Shown here: positions 45,640-53,935 of the stretch, in pieces
Position numbering within the stretch: the first letter of the stretch is position 1
How the letters are laid out: every line of letters begins with the position of its first letter
From: Solwaraspora sp. WMMA2065
Lineage (GTDB): Bacteria; Actinomycetota; Actinomycetes; Mycobacteriales; Micromonosporaceae
Direction: 5' to 3'
Length of the DNA: 64,000 bases
NCBI RefSeq assembly: GCF_030345075.1
Contig: NZ_CP128361.1
Location: 4,340,001-4,404,000 of the forward strand
Notes under the pieces: generated by a model
The model's database searches: none
The model's input: the letters and a program-made list of their open reading frames with translations, nothing else
What the model was told of the DNA's origin: nothing
Position numbers and translations under genes: made by a program

Positions 45640-45765
45640 ACCGATGATCGCTGATCCGGTCGGTGTGGTCGCCGACAGGCCAGCGGCACGACGCCCGTGG
45701 ACGGCCGACCCGCCACCCGGGTACCGGACGGGCCTGGGTCAGCCCCACTCCCGTGGGGACCCGTC

Positions 45766-46770
45766 CTACAGGTCCATCTTGGCCACAAGATACCCCAACT
45801 GGAGCCGGTTGCGCGCACCAAGCGTCCCCATGATGTAAGCAATGTGTCGCTGACACGAACGGAGCGACAGCCCGACCTGCTGGGCGATCTTGGCGTCGGC
45901 CTCGCCGGCGACCAGCAGGGAGATGATGGCTTTCTGCACGTCATGGACCGTGGCCATGGTCTCCCTGCGGTGCCAGCTGGTCGACACCGGGTCGGCTCCG
46001 TTCCAGCAGCGCCCGAAGGCGTCCGCGATGAAGGCGACGACGTTGGAATCACGCACGACGGCGGCTCCGTCGACCGAGTCGGGCAGCCCGACGACGGCGA
46101 CCCGGCGGTCGAACACCAGGCAGCGGGCGAATCCGTCGGCAGTGGTCCGGACCTGACCGCCGAGCGCGCTCACCCACCTGACGTAGGCGATCGTGGGCTG
46201 GCTGAAGCGCGCGGTGTGCTGGTACAGCGTGTTCATCCGTACGCCTCGGCGCAGCATGTGCTCGGTCCGGTCCAGACTCTCCGCCAGCACACCCTCCGGC
46301 CTGCCGCCGCCGGGTTGGGAGGTCAGCACCTCGCGCTCCGCCTCGGCCGCGAGCCCGTCGATGAGTTCACGTACCTGCTCGAGGTCGGCAATGACCTGGG
46401 GCTTGCCGTTGGCCCACTGTCTTGCGACACCGTCGGCGTAGCCGGCGGCGAGGGTTTCCAGCTCGCCGCGGAGCTCACCTACGCGGTCGCGCCAGATGTC
46501 CATCTCCCGCTGCAGTGGACTTAATATGCGGCATCGCACTAACTCCGGCGAGACGGGCAGAAGGCGATCGACATCTGTCACATCCGGGCTGAGCAGCCCG
46601 ATTTCAAGCAGGTTGCCGATCGCCCGCATGATCCTTTCGCGGCATATTTTCAGGCCACTCTCAGGCAGGCGCCTGTCTATGCCTTGCTGGCGCACGGCAT
46701 GAAGGTAGACAAGACGGTCATCTGACTGCAGTCTGGGCACTTTGCCGTGGTAGATTGCGGCTTTTGCCAT
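45766..46770 (-). CDS. LuxR-type (TrmB/HTH) regulator of the island
   Basis: The 334-residue protein has a LuxR-like helix-turn-helix at its C-terminus (about 265-330): ADAKIAQQVGLSLRSCQRHIAYIMGTLGARNR. The N-terminal 60 residues look like a second winged helix of the TrmB kind (LPESGLKICRERIMRAIGNL), and a central helical region follows. Such regulators are frequent in actinomycete biosynthetic clusters. The ATG at 46770 has GAAGGG nine bases upstream. It is divergent from the biosynthetic operon and separated from it by an AT-rich control region. DNA-binding targets probably include that region. Confidence 0.82.
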   Translation of the reverse strand: MAKAAIYHGKVPRLQSDDRLVYLHAVRQQGIDRRLPESGLKICRERIMRAIGNLLEIGLLSPDVTDVDRLLPVSPELVRCRILSPLQREMDIWRDRVGELRGELETLAAGYADGVARQWANGKPQVIADLEQVRELIDGLAAEAEREVLTSQPGGGRPEGVLAESLDRTEHMLRRGVRMNTLYQHTARFSQPTIAYVRWVSALGGQVRTTADGFARCLVFDRRVAVVGLPDSVDGAAVVRDSNVVAFIADAFGRCWNGADPVSTSWHRRETMATVHDVQKAIISLLVAGEADAKIAQQVGLSLRSCQRHIAYIMGTLGARNRLQLGYLVAKMDL

Positions 46771-46901
46771 GCTAGCACCCTTCATCTTTCCGCCAACGAG
46801 AACATGAACCCCTCGGAATCTAGCCACGGATGACGCGGTAAGCAATCATATTCATTGGTCACCAAAACCACGGAATCACATTGACATGGAGGTATGTGAT
46901 C
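46771..46901. promoter_or_regulatory. AT-rich divergent control region of the cluster
   Basis: This gap has much lower GC than the rest of the window. For the regulator, a TATGAT -10 element lies on the minus strand at 46847-46852. The near-palindrome TTGGT-C-ACCAA (46855-46865) is just upstream of it and is a possible operator. On the plus strand TTGACA (46881-46886) could be a -35 box, but then GGAGG at 46888-46892 would be outside the message, so one of the two readings is wrong. Confidence 0.45.
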
Positions 46902-47000
46902 ATGTATGCGGGCGAGGCAGTTGCTCGCAATTATCAGGCACCACCAAAGATTCCCGTTCGCCGTCCTTTCGACCTGGGTTGGGGGAGAAATGCCTCGTAG
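46902..47000 (+). CDS. 32-codon leader or precursor peptide (candidate)
   Basis: ATG at 46902 is preceded by GGAGG with nine bases spacing, the best ribosome binding site in this gap. The 32-residue product starts MYAGEAVARNYQAPPKIPV and ends RRPFDLGWGRNAS; the TAG stop lies ten bases inside the diiron oxidase gene, so the start of that gene is overlapped. Codon use is poor in third-position GC, unlike the genes around. It may be a leader peptide that couples translation or senses the ribosome, or the precursor of a ribosomal peptide. It could also be chance. Confidence 0.35.
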   Translation: MYAGEAVARNYQAPPKIPVRRPFDLGWGRNAS

Positions 47001-47790
47001 CAAGTCCTACAACACCTATTCATCGCTGCAGCGTCCGGAATTCCGTAAGCGGGTCGACGATCTGCTGTTGAAGTTCGAGCGGGACTTCTACGAGCAGAAC
47101 AAGGGCGCAGAGGGAATGCTGCAGACCGAGAGCTTCAATCTCGATCTCTACAAGCGGCACAACGTGGAAACCATGATCCGCATCGGCCTGAAGCGGGCCG
47201 TCGATCCGCTGATCGCCAACTACTGGGCCACCCGCGACCCGCAACTGTGCAAGGAATGGGGTCTCTACGGTGCCGAGGAGGGACGCCACGACCGGATGTT
47301 CGCCGGCGACCTGCACAAGGTGGGCATGACCGACGAGGAGATCTACTCGATCAGACCAACCTTCGCCACCGAGATCCTCAACGGCTACTTCTACTACACG
47401 ATGGCCACCGAGGGACCCCTCGCCTCGATGATCAGCGGTTTCTACCTCGAGTACATCGCCGGCAAGACCCAGCCCGACTGGCTCGACGTCATGGAGCAGC
47501 ACGTCGGCGCGGACAAGACCAAGGGCGCGCGCGCCCATCTCGCGCTCGACGACGAGGACGACCACGTCGACATGGTATGGAACATGATCATGCGGGTGAT
47601 TCACACCGAAGAGGACGAAGAACGCTTCGTCGAACACCTCATCAAGATCAACGCATTGTTCGTGTCGTACTTCGTCGAGGTCTACGCCGCCACCGTCCTC
47701 GGCGCCGGCGCCGACCCGTCCGCCCTGGCCCAGGCCGCACCGACCGCATCGCTCAAGACGAACCTGATGACCCAGGCGTCGATGGCCTGA
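46990..47790 (+). CDS. Haem-oxygenase-like diiron oxidase (HDO)
   Basis: The 266-residue helical protein fits the haem-oxygenase-like, metal-binding superfamily (TENA/PqqC fold) that holds SznF, UndA, BesC, HrmI and FlcE-type enzymes. Candidate iron ligands are Glu97 and His100 (AEEGRHDRMF), Glu141 (TEGPLASMISG), Glu154, and Asp188 with His192 (DDEDDHVDMVW), which matches the Asp-x3-His helix of the family. Such enzymes use O2 to hydroxylate nitrogen, cleave C-C bonds or remodel amino acids. It is the first full gene of the biosynthetic operon. ATG at 46990 has GGGGGAG directly upstream. The substrate is unknown. Confidence 0.85.
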   Translation: MPRSKSYNTYSSLQRPEFRKRVDDLLLKFERDFYEQNKGAEGMLQTESFNLDLYKRHNVETMIRIGLKRAVDPLIANYWATRDPQLCKEWGLYGAEEGRHDRMFAGDLHKVGMTDEEIYSIRPTFATEILNGYFYYTMATEGPLASMISGFYLEYIAGKTQPDWLDVMEQHVGADKTKGARAHLALDDEDDHVDMVWNMIMRVIHTEEDEERFVEHLIKINALFVSYFVEVYAATVLGAGADPSALAQAAPTASLKTNLMTQASMA

Positions 47791-47879
47791 CCCTCGTCGG
47801 CACCGCCCGGTGCCCCGCCCCCACCCCGGCCACCCTTCCCACCCACGTCCGGCCGTGCGCCGACAGACGGAGGTTGTCG

Positions 47880-48455
47880 ATGAAGTACGACTGGCCCGCC
47901 GAACTGTCCGCCAAGGACATCCGCGAGATGATCGGCCTGATGAACGCCGTCGCCGTACGCGAAATGACCCTGGGGTTCACCGAACCGCTGAACGACGAGG
48001 ACGGCTTCGCCCTGATGCGTGCGTTCGACGCGGAGCTTCGTCGCGGAGCTCTCGAGCTACTCGCCGTACGCACCGACGACGGCACCATCGTCGGGATGGT
48101 CACCCTCGCCCGCGCGCCGCTGCCCGCCCGACGGCACGTCGTCGACCTCAGGCGCTGCGTGATCGACCCGGAGCACCGCGGGAAGTTCCTGCTGGAGGGT
48201 TTCGAGGAGACCATCCGCAAGGTCGCCGAGATGGGCTGCGACGTGATCACCCTGGAGGTCCGCGACGACGGACCGAGAGTCCTCTGGCACCGGCTCGGCT
48301 TCCAGGAGTACGGCCGGCTGCCGGACTACGCCCGCAAGGCGGGGCAGGCCGTCACCGGCCACTTCATGTACGCACGGCGCGCGGATCTGGAGGCCCACTT
48401 CCGCCAGACCGGGACCTGGCTGCACGAGCTTCCCGCGCCGTCCGCAGCCGGCTGA
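47880..48455 (+). CDS. GNAT N-acetyltransferase of the cluster
   Basis: The 191-residue protein is a GNAT acetyltransferase. The acetyl-CoA loop is RRCVIDPEHRGKFLLEGFEE and a late strand is DVITLEVRDDGPRVLWHRLGF, with YARRADLEAHF at the end. In clusters of this sort it may acetylate a free amine, either as a building step or as protection that the M20 deacylase of the same cluster would later remove; this pairing is inference. The gap to the oxidase is 89 bases, and AGACGGAGG lies near the ATG. Confidence 0.85.
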   Translation: MKYDWPAELSAKDIREMIGLMNAVAVREMTLGFTEPLNDEDGFALMRAFDAELRRGALELLAVRTDDGTIVGMVTLARAPLPARRHVVDLRRCVIDPEHRGKFLLEGFEETIRKVAEMGCDVITLEVRDDGPRVLWHRLGFQEYGRLPDYARKAGQAVTGHFMYARRADLEAHFRQTGTWLHELPAPSAAG

Positions 48456-48498
48456 CCGGCCACGCGCCCCGCCCCACCGGAAAGGAACACCACGCACC

Positions 48499-49083
48499 AT
48501 GTCGAAGATCGCTGTGCTCACCAACGACCTGCAGTACGAACTCGTCGAGAAGAACCCGGAGCGGGTGGCCGCGGTCGGTGCCGCCACCGCCCACTTCACC
48601 GCGTTCCTCGACGGGATCCGGCAGCGTGGCCACCACGTCTTCCACCTGCAGTTGATCAACGATCCGGACGACCCCAACGCGGAACGCTACGACGGCTACC
48701 TGCCCGTACAGCGGGGCACGCGGGGCGCCGAGATCATCGCGGAGTTCCTCGACCCGGCGGACATCGTCGTGGAGAAGAACAAGGACAGCGGTTTCTACGA
48801 CACCGACCTGCACGAACGACTACAGGCACTCGGCGTGGACACCGTGCTGATCACCGGGATGCAGACCCAGATCTGCGTGCAGACGACGGCAGCCGACGCC
48901 TTCTTCCGCGGCTACAACGTCTGGGTGCCCGCCGACTGCGTCGTCTCCGCCCGGCCCGAGGACCGGGACCGGGCCCTGGAGTGGCTGGCCGGCTACTGCG
49001 CCACGGTGACCCCGTCGGCCGAGGTCCTCCGGGTACTCGACCAGCACGGTGCCCTCCCCCGCAAGGAGATCAAGACCCCGTGA
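48499..49083 (+). CDS. Isochorismatase-like cysteine hydrolase
   Basis: The 194-residue protein is a member of the cysteine hydrolase (isochorismatase, nicotinamidase, N-carbamoyl amidase) superfamily. The catalytic triad is visible: Asp10 in VLTNDLQYE, Lys93 in VVEKNKDSGF and Cys126 in TGMQTQICVQTTAADAF. True isochorismatases lack the cysteine, so this one is likely an amidohydrolase of an amide, carbamoyl or nitrile-derived substrate. AGGAAC stands before the ATG. It lies 31 bases before hypE in the same operon. Confidence 0.88.
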   Translation: MSKIAVLTNDLQYELVEKNPERVAAVGAATAHFTAFLDGIRQRGHHVFHLQLINDPDDPNAERYDGYLPVQRGTRGAEIIAEFLDPADIVVEKNKDSGFYDTDLHERLQALGVDTVLITGMQTQICVQTTAADAFFRGYNVWVPADCVVSARPEDRDRALEWLAGYCATVTPSAEVLRVLDQHGALPRKEIKTP

Positions 49084-49114
49084 CCTGTCAGGCCGTGCAC
49101 CCAGGAGGCGCGTT

Positions 49115-50140
49115 GTGACCCGGAAGACCGACCCGGCCGGGCAGATAGTTTTGGACCACGGCACCGGTGCCCAGCTCAGCCACGAACTGCTGGACCTCAT
49201 CGTGGAACGACTCGGTGACGTCTACGTCGGGGTGTTGGAGGACAGCGCCGTGCTGTCCGTCGACGATCCTCGGATCGCCATGACCACCGACTCGTTCGTC
49301 GTCGATCCGCCGTTCTTCGGCAACGGCGACGTGGGCAAGATCGCCGTCTGCGGGACCGTGAACGACCTGGCGGTGGCCGGCGCGACCCCCCGGTTCCTCA
49401 CCCTCGGCATGATCCTGGAGACCGGGCTGCCGGTACGCCGCCTGATCCAGGTACTCGACTCGGTCCGGGCCACCGCGGCGGAGGCCGGTGTCCAGATCGT
49501 CGCCGGCGACACCAAGGTGGTCCGGGCCGGCGAGGCCGACCAGCTCTACCTGAACACCGCCGGCGTCGGGGTCTTCCACCGCGAACCGCTGCGGATGGCG
49601 TCCGTACGCCCGGGCGACGTCGTCGTGCTGAGCGGGCAGATCGGCAGTCACACCGTCCACCTGCTGTCCATCCGGGAAGGACTCGGCTTCGAGGCCCGCG
49701 TGCTCAGCGACTGCGCACCACTGAACAACATGATCGAAGGCGTACTCGCCAAGACCGCGCCGGGCGCCGTGCGGTCCATGCGCGACGTCACCCGGGGCGG
49801 GCTGGCGGCCGTCCTGCACGAGTACGCGGCCAGCACCGGACGGGTCATCACCGTCGACGAGTCGGCCCTGCCGATCCAGCACGAGACCGCGATGGCCGCC
49901 GACATGCTGGGCATCAACCCCATCCACGCGGCGAACGAGGGCTGCGCGGCGCTGTTCGTCGATCCGGCCGCCGTGCCGGACGTGCTGTCCGCGCTGGCCA
50001 GCAGCCCGTACGGCACGCACGCCGCGGTCGTCGGGACGGTGACCGACCGGGACGGGCCGGCGGTGACGATGCGCGACCGGGACGGGCGTGAGTCGGTGAT
50101 CGACCAGCTGCGGGGGGCCGAACTCCCGCGGCTGTGCTGA
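49115..50140 (+). CDS. hypE: HypE homologue (carbamoyl dehydratase)
   Basis: The 341-residue protein matches HypE from end to end: VLDHGTGAQLSHELLDLIV, TTDSFVVDPPFFGNGDVGK, IAVCGTVNDLAVAGATPRFL, RDVTRGGLAAVLHEYA and the C-terminus LPRLC. The last residue is the cysteine that, in hydrogenase maturation, accepts a carbamoyl group from HypF and is dehydrated with ATP to a thiocyanate, the source of cyanide ligands. All needed parts seem intact, so activity is expected. GTG at 49115 has AGGAGG six bases upstream. No hydrogenase or HypC/HypD genes are in this window, so the acceptor of the cyano group must be something else. Confidence 0.93.
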   Translation: MTRKTDPAGQIVLDHGTGAQLSHELLDLIVERLGDVYVGVLEDSAVLSVDDPRIAMTTDSFVVDPPFFGNGDVGKIAVCGTVNDLAVAGATPRFLTLGMILETGLPVRRLIQVLDSVRATAAEAGVQIVAGDTKVVRAGEADQLYLNTAGVGVFHREPLRMASVRPGDVVVLSGQIGSHTVHLLSIREGLGFEARVLSDCAPLNNMIEGVLAKTAPGAVRSMRDVTRGGLAAVLHEYAASTGRVITVDESALPIQHETAMAADMLGINPIHAANEGCAALFVDPAAVPDVLSALASSPYGTHAAVVGTVTDRDGPAVTMRDRDGRESVIDQLRGAELPRLC

Positions 50141-50184
50141 GGACGCGCCGTGGATCTGAAAGAGGACGCGCCGTGGATCTGAAA
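50139..50184 (+). repeat. 23-bp tandem duplication at hypE-hypF junction
   Basis: Two identical 23-base units (50139-50161 and 50162-50184) lie side by side. Each holds a GAGG ribosome binding site and a GTG start. Only the second GTG (50173) is in frame with hypF; the first (50150) opens a 10-codon peptide that ends at TGA 50180-50182, just past the hypF start. This may couple or damp hypF translation. Confidence 0.95.
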
Positions 50185-52527
50185 CAAATCGAACACGAAA
50201 TGCGAAGGATCCGGGTCACCGGCGTCGTGCAGGGCGTGGGCTACCGCCCCTTCGTCTACAAGCTGGCCCACCGGTACGGCCTGTCCGGGTCGGTGCTCAA
50301 CGACACCGAGGGCGTGCTGGTCGAGGTGACCGGCCCGGTCGAGGTGCTGGAACGGTTCACCACGGAGCTTCGGACCGCCGCCCCGGCACTCGCCCGGGTC
50401 GACGAGGTACGTGTCGACGAGACACGTACGCTCGGCGACCCGCCGGCCGGGCCGGACGGCGACCAGGGGTTCGTGATCGTGGCCAGCCGGTCCGCCGCCA
50501 CCCGGGCCGCGCTGGTCCCGCCGGACACGCACGTCTGCGCCGACTGCCTCGCCGAGTTGCGCGACCCGGCGGACCGCCGGTACCGGTACCCCTTCATCAA
50601 CTGCACGAACTGCGGACCCCGCTACTCGATCGTCCAGGATCTGCCGTACGACCGGGCGAAGACCACGATGGCCGGGTTCACCATGTGCCCACCGTGCGCC
50701 GCCGAGTACCAGGATCCGTCCGACCGGCGTTACCACGCACAACCGAACGCCTGCCCGGCCTGTGGACCGCAGCTGCTGCTCGCCGGCCCGACCGGCACGA
50801 CGCTACGGGGCGACGCCGCGTTGCGGCACTGTGTCGACGTGCTCGCCGGCGGCGGGATCGCCGCCATCAAGAGTGTCGGTGGGTTCCACCTAGCGGTGGA
50901 CGCCACCGACGCCGAAGCGGTCGGTCGGCTCCGTCGCCGCAAACGCCGGGACTCCAAGCCGTTCGCGGTGATGGCCCGCGATCTGGCCACCGCACACCGG
51001 CTGGTTCAGCTCTCCCCGGCGGAGGTCGATCTGCTCCGCTCCCCGGCCCGGCCGATCCTGCTGGCCCGCAAACGGGCCGGTGCTCTCGCGGAAGGCGTCG
51101 CCCCACGTAACCCCAACCTCGGCATCATGCTGCCCTCGGCCCCCCATCACCACCTGCTGCTCGACGAGGCCGACCTCGGCGTCCTGGTGATGACCAGCGG
51201 AAACATCTCCGGATATCCGATCGCCTACCGCAACGAGGACGCGCTGGACCAGCTGTTCGACATCGCCGATGTGGTGCTCTACCACGACCGGGACATCGAG
51301 ATCCGGGTGGACGACTCGGTGGTTCGGCTGTCGACGCACCCCGACCTGCGCAAGCCGGTACTGACGTTTCTGCGCCGGGCCCGTGGTTACGCCCCGTACC
51401 CGGTCGACGTGGGACGCCCGCTGAAGACCGTCGTCGGCTACGGGGCGGAGCTCAAGACAACGGTCGCGTTGAGCAGCGGATCGCGGGTCTACCTGAGCCA
51501 GCACATCGGGGACCTGAAGAACGACGAGACCTTCGAGTCACACCAGCGCACCGCGGCCCACCTGGCCAACCTGTACGCCCTGCGGCCGGAGCTGGGCGCG
51601 TACGACATGCATCCGCAGTTCCGGTCCTCGGTCCGGGCGGCGGCGGGCGACGGGCCGGAGGCGGCCGCCGTGGAACTCGTGCAGCACCACCACGCCCACA
51701 TGGCCTCCTGCATGGCGGAGAACCAGTTCACCGGACCGACGCTCGGCGTCGTCTTCGACGGGGCGGGCTTCGGCGAGGACGGCACCGTCTGGGGTGGCGA
51801 GTTCCTGCTCGGTGACTACGCGACGGTCCAGCGGGTGGCCCGGCTCCGCCCAGTGCCGCTGATCGGCGGCGACCAGGCGGTCCGCGAGCCCATCCGGACC
51901 GGTCTGGCGCTGGCCCTGGACGCCTTCGGGAACCTGGCCGCCGCCACCACGGCGTTCCGCGTACTCGACAAACTGTCGCAACAGCAGCGGCACGTCTACT
52001 CCCGGATGATCGCCCGAGGCGTCAACTGCCCGATGTCGTCGGGCATGGGGCGGTTGTTCGACGGGGTCGCCGCGCTGGTCGACGTGTGTCAGCTCGCCGA
52101 GTACGAGGCGCAGGGTCCGATCGAATTGGAAGGTCTGCTGGAACGGGACCACATGCAGGAAGCCGGCTACCGGTTCGGCCTCGTCACCGGCGCGGTCACC
52201 GAACTGGACCCGCGGCCGGTGGTCCGCCGGATCGCCGACGATCTGGCCGCCGGGGTCGGTCTGCCCCGGATCAGTCGCCGCTTCCACACGGCGGTGGTCA
52301 ACGCGGTGCGGTGGCAGTGCCGGACGGTTCGCGCGGATACCGGGATCAACCAGATCGTGCTGTCCGGTGGGGTCTACCTGAACGAGTTCCTCCTGGTGAA
52401 CTGCCTGGTCGCGCTGGAGGCGGAAGGTTTCACGGTGGGCTGTCATCGGCAGGTGCCGGCCAACGACGGTGGCATCGCGCTCGGACAGGTGATGGTCGCC
52501 GACGCTCGAGCCAGGACCACGGCCTGA
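50173..52527 (+). CDS. hypF: HypF homologue (carbamoyltransferase)
   Basis: The 784-residue protein has all HypF parts: acylphosphatase domain (about 10-100, VVQGVGYRPFVYKLA with Arg25 and Asn43), double zinc finger with cysteine pairs 122/125, 144/147, 172/175 and 194/197, YrdC-like domain (about 210-390, KRRDSKPFAVM) and a Kae1-like carbamoyltransferase domain with the metal-binding VQHHHAHMASC. It makes carbamoyl-adenylate from carbamoyl phosphate and ATP, and loads the HypE cysteine. The complete architecture separates it from TobZ-type O-carbamoyltransferases, which lack the N-terminal parts. GTG at 50173 sits in a 23-base duplication; ATG at 50200 is an alternative. Confidence 0.94.
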   Translation: MDLKQIEHEMRRIRVTGVVQGVGYRPFVYKLAHRYGLSGSVLNDTEGVLVEVTGPVEVLERFTTELRTAAPALARVDEVRVDETRTLGDPPAGPDGDQGFVIVASRSAATRAALVPPDTHVCADCLAELRDPADRRYRYPFINCTNCGPRYSIVQDLPYDRAKTTMAGFTMCPPCAAEYQDPSDRRYHAQPNACPACGPQLLLAGPTGTTLRGDAALRHCVDVLAGGGIAAIKSVGGFHLAVDATDAEAVGRLRRRKRRDSKPFAVMARDLATAHRLVQLSPAEVDLLRSPARPILLARKRAGALAEGVAPRNPNLGIMLPSAPHHHLLLDEADLGVLVMTSGNISGYPIAYRNEDALDQLFDIADVVLYHDRDIEIRVDDSVVRLSTHPDLRKPVLTFLRRARGYAPYPVDVGRPLKTVVGYGAELKTTVALSSGSRVYLSQHIGDLKNDETFESHQRTAAHLANLYALRPELGAYDMHPQFRSSVRAAAGDGPEAAAVELVQHHHAHMASCMAENQFTGPTLGVVFDGAGFGEDGTVWGGEFLLGDYATVQRVARLRPVPLIGGDQAVREPIRTGLALALDAFGNLAAATTAFRVLDKLSQQQRHVYSRMIARGVNCPMSSGMGRLFDGVAALVDVCQLAEYEAQGPIELEGLLERDHMQEAGYRFGLVTGAVTELDPRPVVRRIADDLAAGVGLPRISRRFHTAVVNAVRWQCRTVRADTGINQIVLSGGVYLNEFLLVNCLVALEAEGFTVGCHRQVPANDGGIALGQVMVADARARTTA

Positions 52528-52557
52528 GCGCCGGACCAGCCACGGAAGGAAATTTCG

Positions 52558-53892
52558 ATGACGGACGTCGCGACCAACCACCCGGACGACATCTACGACT
52601 ACGTACGCAGGCGTGAGTCCAGCGCCCGGACCTACGCCGACGCCGTGGGCCGGGTGCTGGTGCAGGGCAGGCTGACCCGGGTCCACGACGCCGACGGCAA
52701 CGGCTACCTGGACTGCCTGTCGGCGGCCGGGACCCTGGCGCTCGGACACAACCATCCGGCGGTGCTGGCCCGGGTCCGGCGGTACCTGGACTCCGACCAG
52801 TTGCAGCAGGCGCTCGACCTGACCACCCCGGCCAAGCACGAGTTCCTGCGCATGCTCTACCGCCAACTGCCGCCGTCCTTCGCGGCGACCGCCAAGGTGC
52901 AGTTCTGCGGGCCGACCGGTGCCGACGCGACCGAGGCGGCGGTCAAGCTGTTCAAATCGGCCACCGGCCGGCGCACCATGCTCGCCTTCCACGGCGGGTA
53001 CCACGGGATGTCGGCCGGCGCGTTGAGCCTGACCGGCAACCTGCAGGCCAAGCAGCGGGTCGCGGCCCTGATGCCGGAGGTGCACTTCCTGCCGTACCCG
53101 TACGACTACCGGTGCCCGTTCGGTCTGGGCGGCGCCGAGGGCGTACGGGCCGGGCTGCGCTACATCGAGAACGTACTCACCGACCCGGAGAGCGGTATCA
53201 CCAAACCAGCCGCCGTCATCCTCGAAGCGCTGCAGGGCGAAGGTGGTGTGGTGCCCGCAGCCATCGAATGGCTACGCGGACTACGTGCCGTCACCGCCGC
53301 CCTCGACATTCCGCTGGTCCTCGACGAGATCCAGATGGGTCTCGGACGGACCGGAACGATGTTCGCCTTCGAGGCCGCCGGCATCGAACCGGACGCGGTG
53401 CTGCTGTCCAAGGCCGTCGGCGGCGGCTATCCGCTGTCGCTGGTGGCCTACCACGAGAAGTATGACGGCTGGCTGCCCGGCTCGCACGCCGGCACCTTCC
53501 GGGGCAACCAGCTCGCCATGGTCGCCGGTGCCGAGACGATGGCGGTCATCGCCGAAGAGGGCTTGGTCGCGCAGTCCGCGAGCAAAGGGGAGCTGCTGCG
53601 CGACCGGCTCGAGGCGATGGCCGTCCAGCGGCCGGAGATCGGCGACGTCCGTGGCCGGGGACTGGCCTGGGGGTTGGAGATCGTCGACCCGGCCGGTCCG
53701 GTCGACGCGTTGGGCCGACCGCCGGCGGACGGGCGACGGGCCCGGGAAATTAAGCGGCGCTGCCTGGAGAACGGACTGCTCATCGAGAGCGGCGGCCGGC
53801 ACGGCGCCGTACTGCGACTGCTGCCCCCGCTGGTCATCAGCGACGACGAAATCGCGGAACTGATCGAGAAGCTCGACAAATCGTTCGACTGA
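52558..53892 (+). CDS. Diaminobutyrate-type class III aminotransferase
   Basis: The 444-residue PLP enzyme resembles diaminobutyrate-2-oxoglutarate transaminases of siderophore and peptide clusters and ectoine EctB: ESSARTYADAVGRVLVQG, GPTGADATEAAVKLFKSATG, LAFHGGYHGMSAGALSLTGN and the PLP lysine Lys285 in LSKAVGGGYPLSLVAY. It probably makes L-2,4-diaminobutyrate from aspartate semialdehyde, or uses a similar omega-amine. GGAAGGA lies before the ATG, 30 bases after hypF. The amine made here could be the acceptor of the carbamoyl or cyano group; that is inference. Confidence 0.85.
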   Translation: MTDVATNHPDDIYDYVRRRESSARTYADAVGRVLVQGRLTRVHDADGNGYLDCLSAAGTLALGHNHPAVLARVRRYLDSDQLQQALDLTTPAKHEFLRMLYRQLPPSFAATAKVQFCGPTGADATEAAVKLFKSATGRRTMLAFHGGYHGMSAGALSLTGNLQAKQRVAALMPEVHFLPYPYDYRCPFGLGGAEGVRAGLRYIENVLTDPESGITKPAAVILEALQGEGGVVPAAIEWLRGLRAVTAALDIPLVLDEIQMGLGRTGTMFAFEAAGIEPDAVLLSKAVGGGYPLSLVAYHEKYDGWLPGSHAGTFRGNQLAMVAGAETMAVIAEEGLVAQSASKGELLRDRLEAMAVQRPEIGDVRGRGLAWGLEIVDPAGPVDALGRPPADGRRAREIKRRCLENGLLIESGGRHGAVLRLLPPLVISDDEIAELIEKLDKSFD

Positions 53893-53935
53893 GCGGCAGG
53901 ATCTCCGCGTTTGTCAGCGAGCAGAGGAGTGCGGC

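Noticed and set aside
46881-46909. TTGACA promoter for the biosynthetic operon
   Set aside because: The best spaced -10 is poor (TATGCG at 18 bases) and the start would remove the GGAGG before the short ORF. Kept only as an alternative.
48499-49083. True isochorismatase of a siderophore pathway
   Set aside because: The nucleophilic Cys126 is present, and no isochorismate synthase or aryl-activating enzyme is nearby.
49115-52527. Part of a hydrogenase maturation operon
   Set aside because: No hydrogenase subunits, HypA, HypB, HypC or HypD are found in the window; the neighbours are biosynthetic and transport genes.
50173-52527. TobZ-type O-carbamoyltransferase
   Set aside because: The protein keeps the acylphosphatase and zinc-finger domains of true HypF, which TobZ-type enzymes lack.
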